From Hyphomicrobiales bacterium (GTDB lineage: Bacteria > Pseudomonadota > Alphaproteobacteria > Rhizobiales > RI-29): 64,000 bases of DNA. The stretch spans positions 90,969 to 154,968 of the forward strand of contig WGLQ01000002.1 of the NCBI GenBank assembly GCA_016125495.1, given 5' to 3'. Numbering within the stretch: the stretch's first letter is position 1; every line of letters begins with the position of its first letter. Below are positions 13,428 to 23,017 of the stretch, piece by piece. The notes below the pieces were generated by a model. It made no database searches. It was not told the DNA's origin and worked only from the letters and a program-made list of their open reading frames with translations. The translations under genes were made by a program, and so were the position numbers.

Positions 13428-14900
13428 CTAGACGCGAACATACCGCCCCGCCGTGTCGGATTCGACCTTATAGTCCCACGCTGTTCCATTGGTCGCCATG
13501 GCAGCGTTGACGACTTGCTTTTGGGCGAGCCGGGACCATATATCCCTTTCGATGGCGTCGAGATCGAATTGGCCCTTGGTGATCAGCGCATCGAGTTCGC
13601 GCTCGACATCTGCAACGCTCGGATCGCCGGCGCGATTGTTCCACTCGCCCGGATCCTCGAGCATGTCGAACAATTGCGGCGCGGAGCGATGGCAATAAAG
13701 GTATTTCCAGCGCCCCTTCCGCACCATGAAGCTCGGGCGCATGATGCCTTCACCATGGTACTCGGAGATGACCGGGACCTCGTCCAGTGGATCGCCAAGC
13801 AGCGCCGGCATCAGTGAGCGTCCGTCCAGCGGGCGCGCGGGCGCAGCCCCTACGAGGTCGATGAGGGTCGCGGGGAGATCGATCAGTGAAACGGGAGTTT
13901 CGACCGTGCGATGACCCGCGCCCGGGAAATCGATGATCAGTGGAATGCGCGCGGACCACTCGTAGAGGCTGCGCTTCTGGATCAGTCCCTTCTCGCCGAG
14001 CATTTCGCCGTGATCGGACGTCAGGATGACGATCGTGTTCCGCCTCAGTCCCTTTTCTTCCAGCACCGCGAGCAGTTCGCCCAACTTGTCGTCGACGTAG
14101 TGCGCGAGCGCCGCAAAGCCGCGGCGCATGGCGATCAGATGGCGCGGGTCCCGGATGCTCTTGCGGTCGAGCCCGTACCAGCGGATGAATGCCCGGTCGA
14201 AGTCCGAATATCTCTCATCCATGTCGCCGGGATAGTTCGGCAAGGGCAGATCGGCGTCCTTGTAGATCTCCCAATAGGCGCGAGGCACGATGTACGGCGG
14301 ATGCGGATTCGTGAATGACACCGTCAGCATGAAGGGGCGGTCAGGTGCGTGACGCAAGTATTCGAGCGCCCGAAAATGCGTCTCCTCGTCGTACTGCAAC
14401 TCCTTGCTCCAGCCCGGACCGATATTCTCCGCTTGGTACTGGGGCGCGAAGTCGAATGCCATTGCCTCCGGATCGTTCTCGGGCAGGAGCGGATACGACC
14501 AGATGAAGCCAGAGGGATAAATATCTGTGTTCAGGCGTCGTCAGAACCCGTGCAACTGGTCGGCGCCGACGAAATGCATCTTGCCCGAGAGCACCGTGTC
14601 GTAGCCCGCGTTGGTGAGGTAGTGGGCGAAGGTCGGTATGAAGCTGTGATATGGATCGCCGTTGTCGTAGCAGCCCGTGGTGGAGGTGTAGAGTCCGGTC
14701 ATCAGGCAGGAGCGGGCCGGGACGCAGATCGGACTCGGCGTGTAGGCCGTCGTGAAATTCACGGCGCGCTCCGCAAGGGCCTTCATGTGGCGGGTTCGTG
14801 CGATCGGATAGCCGCACGCCTCCAGCATGAAAGGCGTCATCTGGTCCGCCATGACGAGGAGGATATTCGGTCGATCGTTGCCCACGGGGCTCTCCATCAT
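13428..14900 (-). pseudogene. betC: Choline-sulfatase-like gene interrupted by one in-frame TGA
   Basis: Two reading segments in one frame (14900 to 14544, then 14540 to 13428) form a sulfatase of about 490 residues, close to the usual choline-sulfatase length. The N-terminal part has NILLVMADQM and the formylglycine site C59-V-P-A-R63 in SPICVPARSCLMTG. The later part has TSDHGEMLGEKGL and a choline-sulfatase-type end with a TAWDY motif. The break is a TGA at 14541-14543 directly after QLHGF; reading resumes with RRLNTDIYP, where intact enzymes continue with a glutamate. No base shift is needed. An active enzyme would release choline from choline-O-sulfate. It may be a recent pseudogene, a sequencing error, or rely on readthrough; only 119 residues are made otherwise. 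Confidence 0.82.
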
Positions 14901-15030
14901 TGGCTCTGGTCCGCTCGCATCGAAGCCGCGCAGCCAGTCGAGACGCGATATCTGCGTCTTCTAGAGGGTGTCCGAGATGATGGATAGCGGTTGGCGCGCA
15001 ACAGGGCGATGGTCGCCGATCTCCAGCAAC

Positions 15031-16434
15031 TCAGCCGGAAGGCTGGCGGGCAACGGTCGAGGAACCGGAGGGGGGCGGCCACGAGAAATCGTCGGCGCGT
15101 CCGGGCTTGGAAGGCAGCCGCTCGCCCTTCACCAGAACCTTGTAATAGGGCGTCTGGGTGATCGGCACGCGGCGGCCGCGCGTCTGGGTCCATTCCTCCT
15201 CGGGCGTGATCTGGCCGATGAGCGTCGCGCCGGTCGCGAGATTGAACTCGAGCGGGCCGGAGGCGGCGGGTGCGGCGGCGCCGGAACGGCGACGGATATG
15301 CTGGACGACGGCGGTCGGAATCGCGGGGCGGGGCAGTTCGATCTCCAGCTCGCGGCGGCTCGCGGTGATGTCGCCGCTGGCGATCGCGGCGCCGAGATCG
15401 GGGGTAATCGTCAGGACGACCTTGGAGGTGTCGTCCTTGTACTCGATGAGTTCGCCGAGCGGCAGGCGCTGGCTGATCGGGCCCTCCGTGAGACGCTGGC
15501 CGACGGCTTCGGGCGTCGCCGAGAAGTTCGGCCGCCGGCGCTCGGAGATGCGCTGCTGCTCCTCCTCGTCGCCGGCGAGAGGCACGTCCTGTTGCGTGCG
15601 GGCCGTTGCGATGTCGCGCTGGATGGACTTGGCGACGAAGTGGGCGAGGGTGCCGTAACCGCTCGCGGTGAAATGGATGCCGTCCTTGTCGCGCAGCCGG
15701 CGGACGCGACCTTCCATGTCGGGGCCGTAGTCGGTGTAGCCGCCTTCCTGGTCGGCGGAGGCGGCCCAGGTGTCGATGTAGCGCAGTCCGCGGCGCGCGG
15801 CGCGCTCACGGAAGATGAGATTGAGGGTGCTCGCGATCTCGACGCGCTCACGGCCGCGAACGATCGGCAGGCCGACCCAATAGACGGCCGCTTTCTCGGT
15901 GGCGAGCCGCTCCAGCATGGCATCGACGCGCGTGGTGTAGGCTGCGATCCACTCGTCGGAACCCGGTTTCAGGCGTTTGCCGTCCACGCGAATCTGTCGC
16001 CAGTCGCTGACGCCGAACAGGACGATCGCGATCTGGAAGTCGCTGTCGGCGACGGCCTTACGGGTGACGGACAGCGCGTCGAGGGCGCCGCCGGCGGTGA
16101 GCCCGACGCCCCAGGCGGTTTTGCCGAGCAATTGGATGCCGCCGTCCTTTTCCAACTCGCCTCGCAGGCCGCCCGTGAGGCCCTCGGCGAGCGAATCGCC
16201 GATCACCATGACGCGGTAGCGGCCATCCGGCGGGAATGGGGTGACATAGCTCGAGCTGAACTGGGCGGCGGCGGGATGGGTGACGGCAGCGAGCCCGAGG
16301 GTGACAACGACCGGAACGAGCAGAAAGCCGAAGGCTGCGCGCAACACTTGCCGGCTTCGTGCGACCGCTCGCCAGAAGGTGCGATGCCAAGCGGCTGGTC
16401 CGGTGATGCGGACACTGGGGTTCCGGTCAGCCAT
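15031..16434 (-). CDS. SGNH/GDSL hydrolase, DUF459-type, membrane-anchored or exported
   Basis: About 467 residues. The start at 16434 overlaps the end of the transglycosylase gene by eight bases, indicating coupling; a longer opening to 16629 lies mostly inside that gene. A hydrophobic segment at about 33-55 ending AAAQ looks like a signal peptide or anchor. VMVIGDSLAEGL holds the GDSL serine (S81), LFGVSDWRQI fits block III and DGIHFTASGYGT carries the Asp-His pair. The C-terminal third is a proline- and arginine-rich tail of unknown role. This family often sits near peptidoglycan or polysaccharide genes in rhizobia-like bacteria and may deacetylate envelope glycans; the substrate is not known. 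Confidence 0.85.
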   Translation of the reverse strand: MADRNPSVRITGPAAWHRTFWRAVARSRQVLRAAFGFLLVPVVVTLGLAAVTHPAAAQFSSSYVTPFPPDGRYRVMVIGDSLAEGLTGGLRGELEKDGGIQLLGKTAWGVGLTAGGALDALSVTRKAVADSDFQIAIVLFGVSDWRQIRVDGKRLKPGSDEWIAAYTTRVDAMLERLATEKAAVYWVGLPIVRGRERVEIASTLNLIFRERAARRGLRYIDTWAASADQEGGYTDYGPDMEGRVRRLRDKDGIHFTASGYGTLAHFVAKSIQRDIATARTQQDVPLAGDEEEQQRISERRRPNFSATPEAVGQRLTEGPISQRLPLGELIEYKDDTSKVVLTITPDLGAAIASGDITASRRELEIELPRPAIPTAVVQHIRRRSGAAAPAASGPLEFNLATGATLIGQITPEEEWTQTRGRRVPITQTPYYKVLVKGERLPSKPGRADDFSWPPPSGSSTVARQPSG

Positions 16435-17755
16435 CGCTCGGCGTGCTCCCATCCTTGCTCGTCGTCTCGCGCAGTCGTTGCAGAAGCTCGGCTGTCGGAT
16501 GGCCATCCGCCGGAAGACCGATCGTCTGCTGGAAGCGCCGCAACGCCTCGCGCGTCGCCGGCCCGATGATACCATCGATTCCGCCAGTAGAGTGGCCGCG
16601 CGCAACGAGAAGCGACTGCAGTTCCTCACGCTCCTCGCGTTTCAGTGGACGATCGCCGGTCGGCCACGGGCGCGCGAAGGGCGGGCCGCCCGCGAGCCGG
16701 TCGGCGAGATGTCCGATGGCGAGCGCGTAGGACGTCGACTGATTGTAGCGCAGGATGGCGCGGAAATTGGAAAAGACGAGGAATGCCGGTCCGCTGGCGC
16801 CAGCCGGTACCAGAACCGTGCCCTCGGCCGGCAGACCGGTGAGTGCGCCTCCTCCGAGACGGACGACGCCGAGCCCGGACCATTCGGAAAGCGAGCGCGG
16901 AGCGCGCAGGCCCGTCAGCGCGTAGTCGAAGCCTTCGGGCAGGGCGACCTCGATGCCCCATGGTTCGCCCGTCTGCCAGCCCGAGGCCACGAGGTAGTTG
17001 GCGGTCGAGGCGAGGGCGTCGGCGTGCGAGCCCCAGAGATCGCGGCGGCCGTCGCCGTCGAAGTCGACGGCGTGCGAGAGGAATGTGGTCGGGATGAACT
17101 GGGTATGGCCCATGGCGCCGGCCCACGAGCCGACCATGGCGGCTGGAGTGACATCGCCGGCTTCGAGAATCTCGAGGGCTGCGACGAGTTGGCGGCGTCC
17201 GTAGTCGGCCCGCCGGCCGCCGCGCAGTGCCAGCGTTGCCAGCGAGCGCACCACTGAACGCGTGCCGGCGCTGCGGCCATAGCCGGACTCGAGGCCCCAG
17301 ATAGCAACGAGCGTCTGACGCGGAACGCCGTGGCGGGCCTCGATGGCCGCGAGCACCGTGGCCTCGCCCGCGAGCTTCTCGCCGCCGTTGGCGATGCGGG
17401 TTTCGGAGACGGCCAAGGCAAGGTAGTCGGCGACGCTGCGGGAGTGTTCGGGTTGGTTTTCAAGGAGATCGACGATGGTTGGGTCAATCGTGAGACCGGC
17501 GGTCGCCGTTGCGAAAGTGGTCCGCGAGACGCCTTTGGCCTCGGCCTCGGTCGCCAGCTCCGAGAGCAGGCTTGCGAGTTCGCTGGCCTCGTCCGTCGTG
17601 CTCGCTTGGCCACCGGGGGAGGATACGACCATCGGACTCGCCTTGCGTTCGGGGAGCGGGGGGCGGGCGGATGCCTCGAGCGACGGCGCGAGGACCATCG
17701 TGGCGACGCCGACCAGGAGCGACGACAGCCGCCGACGCCGGGTATGGCGGGGCAT
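16427..17755 (-). CDS. Lytic murein transglycosylase, MltB-type, with peptidoglycan-binding domain
   Basis: From the chosen ATG at 17755 (GAGG upstream) the protein has 442 residues and begins with a basic, then hydrophobic stretch (RRRRLSSLLVGVATMVLAP), a plausible signal peptide. In-frame starts at 17812 and 17908 are possible. The catalytic glutamate lies in WGLESGYG, followed by GAMGHTQFIPTTF and DGDGRRDLWGSHADALASTANYL, the hallmark blocks of MltB-like enzymes. A C-terminal peptidoglycan-binding repeat ends with GGIDGIIGPATREALRRFQ. It cleaves the glycan backbone of murein in the periplasm to 1,6-anhydro products. Its end overlaps the SGNH hydrolase gene, so the two envelope enzymes are probably made together. 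Confidence 0.92.
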   Translation of the reverse strand: MPRHTRRRRLSSLLVGVATMVLAPSLEASARPPLPERKASPMVVSSPGGQASTTDEASELASLLSELATEAEAKGVSRTTFATATAGLTIDPTIVDLLENQPEHSRSVADYLALAVSETRIANGGEKLAGEATVLAAIEARHGVPRQTLVAIWGLESGYGRSAGTRSVVRSLATLALRGGRRADYGRRQLVAALEILEAGDVTPAAMVGSWAGAMGHTQFIPTTFLSHAVDFDGDGRRDLWGSHADALASTANYLVASGWQTGEPWGIEVALPEGFDYALTGLRAPRSLSEWSGLGVVRLGGGALTGLPAEGTVLVPAGASGPAFLVFSNFRAILRYNQSTSYALAIGHLADRLAGGPPFARPWPTGDRPLKREEREELQSLLVARGHSTGGIDGIIGPATREALRRFQQTIGLPADGHPTAELLQRLRETTSKDGSTPSDG

Positions 17756-18138
17756 CGCGCGGCCTCGGACCAGCCGCAAGACGGAACGCGCATGGCGGAA
17801 CGGCGCTACCATGTCGGGGCGGGTCCCCTTCGGGTTGATCGCGCCGTCCGGTCCCGTGGTGTCGGACGGGCTTGCCGGTCGGCCCGGTGCCAGTTTCGTC
17901 AATGGCATCGAACTCGCCCGTCATACTAACATGTTCGGGACCGGTGGTGGGAGGGGGTGACCCCGGGCCGGTCGGCGATGCCAGAAGAGAGCCAGAATCG
18001 TAATGGTCTGGTAATGATGATGGTCGATCGCATGGAGTTGCGCGATTGCATGGCCCCGACCATGCACGATCTCGTGTGCATCCTCGGTGGACCAGCGTGG
18101 TCCGCCGTGACGCGGCCAACCGAACGAGGCGACCGGCG

Positions 18139-19065
18139 ATGAAGCGCATACGCAAGGCGGTTTTTCCCGTGGCGGGGCTCGGCACCCGCTTCCTGCCAGC
18201 CACGAAGGCAATGCCCAAGGAGATGCTGACGGTCGTCGACCGGCCGGTGATCCAGCACGTCGTCGACGAGGCGCGCGAGGCCGGGATCGAGCATTTCATC
18301 TTCGTGACCGGGCGCAACAAGCACGTGATCGAGGATCATTTCGACCGCTCGGTCGAACTCGAGATGACGCTTCGCGAGAAGGCCAAGCTCGCCGAGATCA
18401 ACATGCTCGAGGAACTCATGCCGGGCGCCGGCCAGACGAGTTTCACGCGCCAGCAGGCGCCACTCGGCCTCGGGCACGCGGTGTGGTGCGCCCGCGACCT
18501 CGTCGGTGACGAGCCGTTCGCGCTGCTGCTGCCCGACATGATCGTCAAGACCGAGGGCAAGAGTTGCCTCGCGCAGATGATGGACGTCTATCACGATGTC
18601 GGCGGTGGCAACGTCGTCGGCGTCGAGCGCGTCGATGCCAAAGAGGCACACAAATTCGGCATCGTCGGCATCGCGGATGGGCCGGGGCCCGTCTGGCCGG
18701 TGCGCAACATGGTCGAAAAGCCGAAGCCTGGAACCGCGCCGTCCAACCTCTACATCATGGGGCGCTACATCCTGCAGCCCGAAATCTTCGGCATCCTCGC
18801 GAGCCAGGAGCGTGGCGCGGGCGACGAAATCCAGCTGACGGACGCCATGCTCAAGCTGCTCGCCAGCCAGTCGTTCGTTGCTTTCGAGCACGACGGACAG
18901 ACGTTCGATTGCGGTTCCAAGCTCGGCTTCCTGCTCGCCAACGTGGCGCTCGCGCTCGAGGATGGTGCGCTCGCCGGTCCCTTCAGCCAAGGCATCCGGG
19001 ACATCCTCGATGGGAGCGGAAAGGCCAAGACCGCGCGCCCGGCGCTGGTGAGGCGCGCGGTCTGA
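18139..19065 (+). CDS. galU: UTP-glucose-1-phosphate uridylyltransferase
   Basis: A 308-residue nucleotidyltransferase that makes UDP-glucose. The N-terminal [20 protein letters not shown] is the GalU signature, with the catalytic lysines in that block and in NMVEKPKP. The ATG at 18139 follows GAGGCGACCGGCG. It diverges from the transglycosylase gene and converges on the outer-membrane barrel gene. UDP-glucose feeds periplasmic glucans, exopolysaccharide and lipopolysaccharide, which fits the envelope genes around it. Length and motifs are normal. Confidence 0.96.
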   Translation: MKRIRKAVFPVAGLGTRFLPATKAMPKEMLTVVDRPVIQHVVDEAREAGIEHFIFVTGRNKHVIEDHFDRSVELEMTLREKAKLAEINMLEELMPGAGQTSFTRQQAPLGLGHAVWCARDLVGDEPFALLLPDMIVKTEGKSCLAQMMDVYHDVGGGNVVGVERVDAKEAHKFGIVGIADGPGPVWPVRNMVEKPKPGTAPSNLYIMGRYILQPEIFGILASQERGAGDEIQLTDAMLKLLASQSFVAFEHDGQTFDCGSKLGFLLANVALALEDGALAGPFSQGIRDILDGSGKAKTARPALVRRAV

Positions 19066-19081
19066 GGCAGCGTACCCGAGG

Positions 19082-21031
19082 CTAGGGGGCGACGCGCATT
19101 CCGAGGCGGACCGAGGAAACGTCGTAGTCGCGATCCGGGAGCGAGCTTTGAAAGCTCGTGTGCTCGAGGCGTGCGGTGACGGTGAGGCCACGGCGCAGGA
19201 AGTACTCGGCGGCAACGAAGGCCGCCAGCTCGCTTTCCTCGATGTCGACGCCCTCGTAGTCCTGCGTTCCATAGGCCAGGCCCGCCGTTGCCAGGAAATA
19301 GCGGCGGAAAGCGTGCTCGATCTCGAGCGCGTAGGCGGTCGTGCGCGAGCCCGGCGAGCCGGCGAGTGTGGTCGGCTCGAGTTCACTGGCGCCGCGCAAG
19401 CGGACCGTGGTGAGCGCGGAGGGAAGCCAGGTGAGGCTGGCATCGACGACGATGCCGTCGAGTTGGCCGAAGCTGGCCTCGTCGGGGCGGATTCGGCCAT
19501 AGCCGACGGCGGCGCGACCGGTCAGAACGGCGCGGCTCAATTCGCCTTCGATCCCCGCAACGAGCCGCTCGCGGCGATGATCACGCGTAAAGCCGTCGTC
19601 GAAGGTGGCGAGGGCATAGTCGCGATCATTGCTCTCTCCCTCGACGAAGAGCGAGAGGCCAGGCTTCAGGTTCAGGGCCGCCCGGGCACCGCCGACAACC
19701 TCGAGATAGTCCCGCTCGTTGCCGGTGGCCGGCACGCCGCCCGCGGTCACGAGGGCATCGTCGAAGCGCTCGAGGCCGGCCCGCAGTCCGACGTCGAGTC
19801 GGTTGAAGCGCCGGTCGAGCGCCAGCGAGGCGGCAAAGGTTTCGATGTTCGGACGCTCGCCGGCACCCGTTGCGCCGCTCTCGAGCTCTCCGCGGGCCTC
19901 CTGCTGCAGTTCGTAGCGGAGTTCGCCAGTGAGGGCGGTGTCCTCGCGGATGTCGATCCGGGCGCGGGCGATGGCCCGAAGCGCGCGGTCGTCCTCCTCG
20001 GGAAAGCCGGCATGGAAGGTTGCGAGCCCCTCGACGTCGACCTCGAGCGCGTGGCGGCGCCAGTCGCTCGTGATGGTGAAGGCAGGGCGCAATTCGAGCG
20101 CGGTGTCGGCATCGGCCGTGCCGGAGCTTGCGCGCACGTTGTCGGTCGCGAGTCCGGACGCCTCGAGGCTCGGCCGCAGAACGAACGAACCGTAGCGCCA
20201 GCCGAGTGGCGCAAAGGGGCGATCCTCCTCGAGGCCAGCGTTACGAGCGTCGCGTTCGTCGAGTGCGGGCTGGTCGGTGGTGAGCGCGGGTAGGCGTTCG
20301 GGCTCGCCGAAGGCGTGGCGCGCGGGAAGGACCGCCAGGGGACCCGCCTCCCGACGCAGACCGTCGTCGAGGCCGGTTGCCGACTCGATCGGGCGAATGG
20401 CGCCGTCACGCGTCAACGGGGCACCAAAGCCGTCGGGGCTGGGGCGCGGCGGCTGATCGGCTTCGTAGCTCGCAAGATCACCATCGAGTGGAGCGGTGGG
20501 CTCGACCGGCTCGCCGAGACCGTCCTCGGGGGCCGGCGGCACCATGTTCTCGAGCCCCAGGCGCGGATCGCTGCCATCGCCGAGATTGGCGGCGTCATCG
20601 CCGTCCTCCTCGAATTCGTCCAATGCATCGGCGTCGCTCCGTGGGGCGCCGGTCTCTGCGTCCCGACCCGAACGTGCGGGATCGAGGCTGCCGAACGAGC
20701 TGCGCAGTCCGGCGTTGTCGAAGCCGAGCGGGGCCGGCTCGCCGACATCCGTTGCGGCGTCTGGATTGCCCTCTAGGGTTCGCCGCGCCGGGCCCGAGGA
20801 CGGGACGAGCGGGTCCAGCGAGCCGGTGAGGCCCGATGTTCCGGATTCCGCCTGCGATCCGAACTGGCCCGCCGTTTCGGCGCGCGTGCTCGTGCGCGTC
20901 TGTGCGCTCGCCGGTTGTGTTTCAAGCGCGAGCAGAACCAGCAGCGCCGTGACGAGACGGCAGACAAAGTGGGTGGCGGAGCGCACCGGGCAACCTCTTG
21001 GCAATCGGCGCCGGCTCGGCAGCCGGTCCAA
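19082..21031 (-). CDS. Outer-membrane beta-barrel protein with acidic N-terminal linker
   Basis: A 649-residue protein with a signal peptide (hydrophobic VTALLVLLALETQPASAQ near residues 27-44). About 200 residues of low-complexity sequence rich in Asp, Glu, Pro and Gly follow. The C-terminal 370 residues show alternating hydrophobic and polar strands with recurrent aromatic residues, such as LEVDVEGLATFHAGF, LTGELRYELQQ and VTARLEHTSFQ. The end reads YDVSSVRLGMRVAP, an outer-membrane-like terminus. This is the pattern of rhizobial outer-membrane beta-barrel proteins that often lie by galU. Its cargo or role is unknown. It converges on galU with only 16 bases between stops. Confidence 0.78.
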   Translation of the reverse strand: MDRLPSRRRLPRGCPVRSATHFVCRLVTALLVLLALETQPASAQTRTSTRAETAGQFGSQAESGTSGLTGSLDPLVPSSGPARRTLEGNPDAATDVGEPAPLGFDNAGLRSSFGSLDPARSGRDAETGAPRSDADALDEFEEDGDDAANLGDGSDPRLGLENMVPPAPEDGLGEPVEPTAPLDGDLASYEADQPPRPSPDGFGAPLTRDGAIRPIESATGLDDGLRREAGPLAVLPARHAFGEPERLPALTTDQPALDERDARNAGLEEDRPFAPLGWRYGSFVLRPSLEASGLATDNVRASSGTADADTALELRPAFTITSDWRRHALEVDVEGLATFHAGFPEEDDRALRAIARARIDIREDTALTGELRYELQQEARGELESGATGAGERPNIETFAASLALDRRFNRLDVGLRAGLERFDDALVTAGGVPATGNERDYLEVVGGARAALNLKPGLSLFVEGESNDRDYALATFDDGFTRDHRRERLVAGIEGELSRAVLTGRAAVGYGRIRPDEASFGQLDGIVVDASLTWLPSALTTVRLRGASELEPTTLAGSPGSRTTAYALEIEHAFRRYFLATAGLAYGTQDYEGVDIEESELAAFVAAEYFLRRGLTVTARLEHTSFQSSLPDRDYDVSSVRLGMRVAP

Positions 21032-21282
21032 TGCGCACCCTAGACGGTCATGGCTTTCGGCTTGGTAAACGAAAGCTTTTCCTGTGTGTCGCGGTGGAAC
21101 ACCGCAGAGAGCGTGGGTGCCGGGGGGCTGGCGAATCGTTGCGTGGATGCGATGGTCCGGCTAAGGCTTCACCAGCGCAGTCGCTGCGTGCGAGCCTCGG
21201 TTGGCGGCGGATCCGCCGGCCGAAACCGAGCACGGGACGAAGCGACATGGTGGTGAGCGCGATGAGAAGGGGTCAGCAGATC

Positions 21283-22275
21283 ATGCGAGCCGAGCCCTCC
21301 GTGCCCCCGGCGCAGCCGGCCATTGCCAGCGCCCTGCACACACTGACCTGCGAGGCGAACGGACTGGAGAGCCTCAAACGGGCGCTCGAGAACGGTCTGG
21401 CCGAGCCGTTCACCAGGGCGGTCACGCTGGTGCAAGCGGCCAAGGGGCGGGTGATCCTAACGGGCATAGGCAAGTCCGGGCATGTCGGCCAGAAGATTGC
21501 CGCGACGCTCGCTTCGACCGGCACGCCCGCCTATTTCGTGCATCCGAGCGAGGCGAGCCACGGCGATCTCGGGATGATCACGGTCGACGACGTGGTGATC
21601 GCGCTTTCGTGGTCCGGAGAGACGGCCGAACTCAAGAACATCATCAATTACACTCGGCGGTTCTCGGTGCCGCTGGTCGCGATCACGGCGCATCCGGAAT
21701 CCACTCTCGCCAAGTCGTCGGAGATCGTGCTGGCACTTCCGAAGGCGGACGAAGCCTGTCCGCACGGCCTCGCGCCGACGACCTCCACGGTGATGCAACT
21801 CGCGGTGGGCGATTGCCTCGCGGTCGCGCTGCTCGAAGGGCGTGGTTTCACGGCCCAGGACTTCAAGGTCTTCCATCCGGGAGGGCAGCTCGGTGCCAGC
21901 CTCAAGTTCGTCAGCGATGTCATGCATCGGGGCGAGCGACTGCCGCTCGTGACGGCCGAGACGATGATGCCCGAGGCTCTGTTGGCCATGACCGAAAAGA
22001 GCTTCGGCTGCCTCGGCATCGTCGATGGCGCGGGCCGCCTCGCCGGCATCTTCACGGACGGTGACCTGCGCCGACACATGGGGCCGACGTTGTTCGAGAA
22101 GGCGGTCGGGTCAGTGATGACGCGGCGACCGAAGACCGTGCGCCCGGACGTGCTCGCCTCGCAAGCGCTCGAGATCATCAACTCCTCGAGCATCACGGCA
22201 CTGTTCGTCGTCGAGGACGGCCGGCCCGTCGGCATCGTCCACATCCACGACCTGCTGCGGATCGGGGTTGCCTGA
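21283..22275 (+). CDS. kdsD: Arabinose-5-phosphate isomerase
   Basis: Interconverts ribulose 5-phosphate and arabinose 5-phosphate, the first step of Kdo synthesis for lipopolysaccharide. From 21283 the protein has 330 residues, close to the E. coli enzyme; starts at 21247 and 21262 are also possible and the ribosome binding sites do not decide clearly. An SIS domain comes first (ILTGIGKSGHVGQKIAATLAS, SHGDLGMI, ALSWSGETAELKNII, PKADEACPHGLAPTTSTV). Two CBS domains follow (about residues 200-330), holding FTDGDLRR and VGIVHIHDLLR. It diverges from the outer-membrane barrel gene. Identity is secure at family level; sugar-phosphate isomerases of this fold are close to one another. Confidence 0.92.
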   Translation: MRAEPSVPPAQPAIASALHTLTCEANGLESLKRALENGLAEPFTRAVTLVQAAKGRVILTGIGKSGHVGQKIAATLASTGTPAYFVHPSEASHGDLGMITVDDVVIALSWSGETAELKNIINYTRRFSVPLVAITAHPESTLAKSSEIVLALPKADEACPHGLAPTTSTVMQLAVGDCLAVALLEGRGFTAQDFKVFHPGGQLGASLKFVSDVMHRGERLPLVTAETMMPEALLAMTEKSFGCLGIVDGAGRLAGIFTDGDLRRHMGPTLFEKAVGSVMTRRPKTVRPDVLASQALEIINSSSITALFVVEDGRPVGIVHIHDLLRIGVA

Positions 22276-22363
22276 GAGCGCAGGGCGCGCGGAACCGCAG
22301 CCTGCGATCATCGAAGACCGAGGCGCGCTCGCCGGGCGTTTCTCTCGGACTTTCCTGCGGGGC

Positions 22364-22852
22364 TCAGCCGAAGGTTCCCGCATGAGGAAGACCGCTCGGC
22401 GTATCATTGCCGACCGGCTCGACGAGAAGGACGTTGCCGCGTGCGCCCTTGACGGTGACGACCGTCCCGAGCGGCAACTCGGGTCCTTCGACGGCCCAGA
22501 CCGTATCGCCGACCTTCATCCGGCCACGGCCGTTCTGAATGGCGTCACTCAACGTGAAGTTGTGTCCAATGTATTGCTTGGCGCGCACGTTCAAGGTTTC
22601 GGCCTCCGCTGTTCTGCTGGTCCGGTTCACGAAGAGTCGGGCGAGTAGGACGGTGAGAATCGAGGACACGATGAAGATCGTGAGCTGGCCCGCCAGCCCC
22701 AGATCGAACGCGATCGCGGCACCGCCGGCGATGGCCGCCGCAAGACCAAACCATACGAGAAACACACCAGGCACCACCGTCTCTAGAATGAACAAGACGG
22801 CGGCAAGCAGAAGCCAATTCCAAGGACCAAGCTGAACGAAATAGTCGAGCAT
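22364..22852 (-). CDS. NfeD family membrane protein
   Basis: From the ATG at 22852, which has GGGGGAG upstream, the protein has 162 residues; an open frame extends to 22948. Hydrophobic segments WNWLLLAAVLFILETVVPGV, FLVWFGLAAAIAGGAAI and LTIFIVSSILTVLLARLF form a membrane part. A soluble beta-barrel domain follows with GDTVWAVEGPELPLGTVVTV, the OB-fold typical of NfeD proteins. NfeD proteins usually act with a stomatin/SPFH partner in membrane quality control. No such partner gene is adjacent here; the neighbours are kdsD (convergent) and hemH. Confidence 0.85.
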   Translation of the reverse strand: MLDYFVQLGPWNWLLLAAVLFILETVVPGVFLVWFGLAAAIAGGAAIAFDLGLAGQLTIFIVSSILTVLLARLFVNRTSRTAEAETLNVRAKQYIGHNFTLSDAIQNGRGRMKVGDTVWAVEGPELPLGTVVTVKGARGNVLLVEPVGNDTPSGLPHAGTFG

Positions 22853-23017
22853 ATCCCGAACGCTCCCCCAAGGCGGCGCAAGCCATGACACTTCGGTGAC
22901 TTGGCGACCACCACCCGGACGGTTCCCAAGCAACGAAGCACGGGCCAAGTTATAGAAAGTGTTCGCTTTGCTGGCTACTCGATAATTGGTTGCGGAGCGG
23001 AGCGGCGTCGTGGCCGG

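Noticed and set aside
14541-14543. Selenocysteine at the internal TGA of the choline-sulfatase-like gene
   Set aside because: Intact relatives have no cysteine here and sulfatases are not selenoproteins; I saw no clear SECIS-like hairpin.
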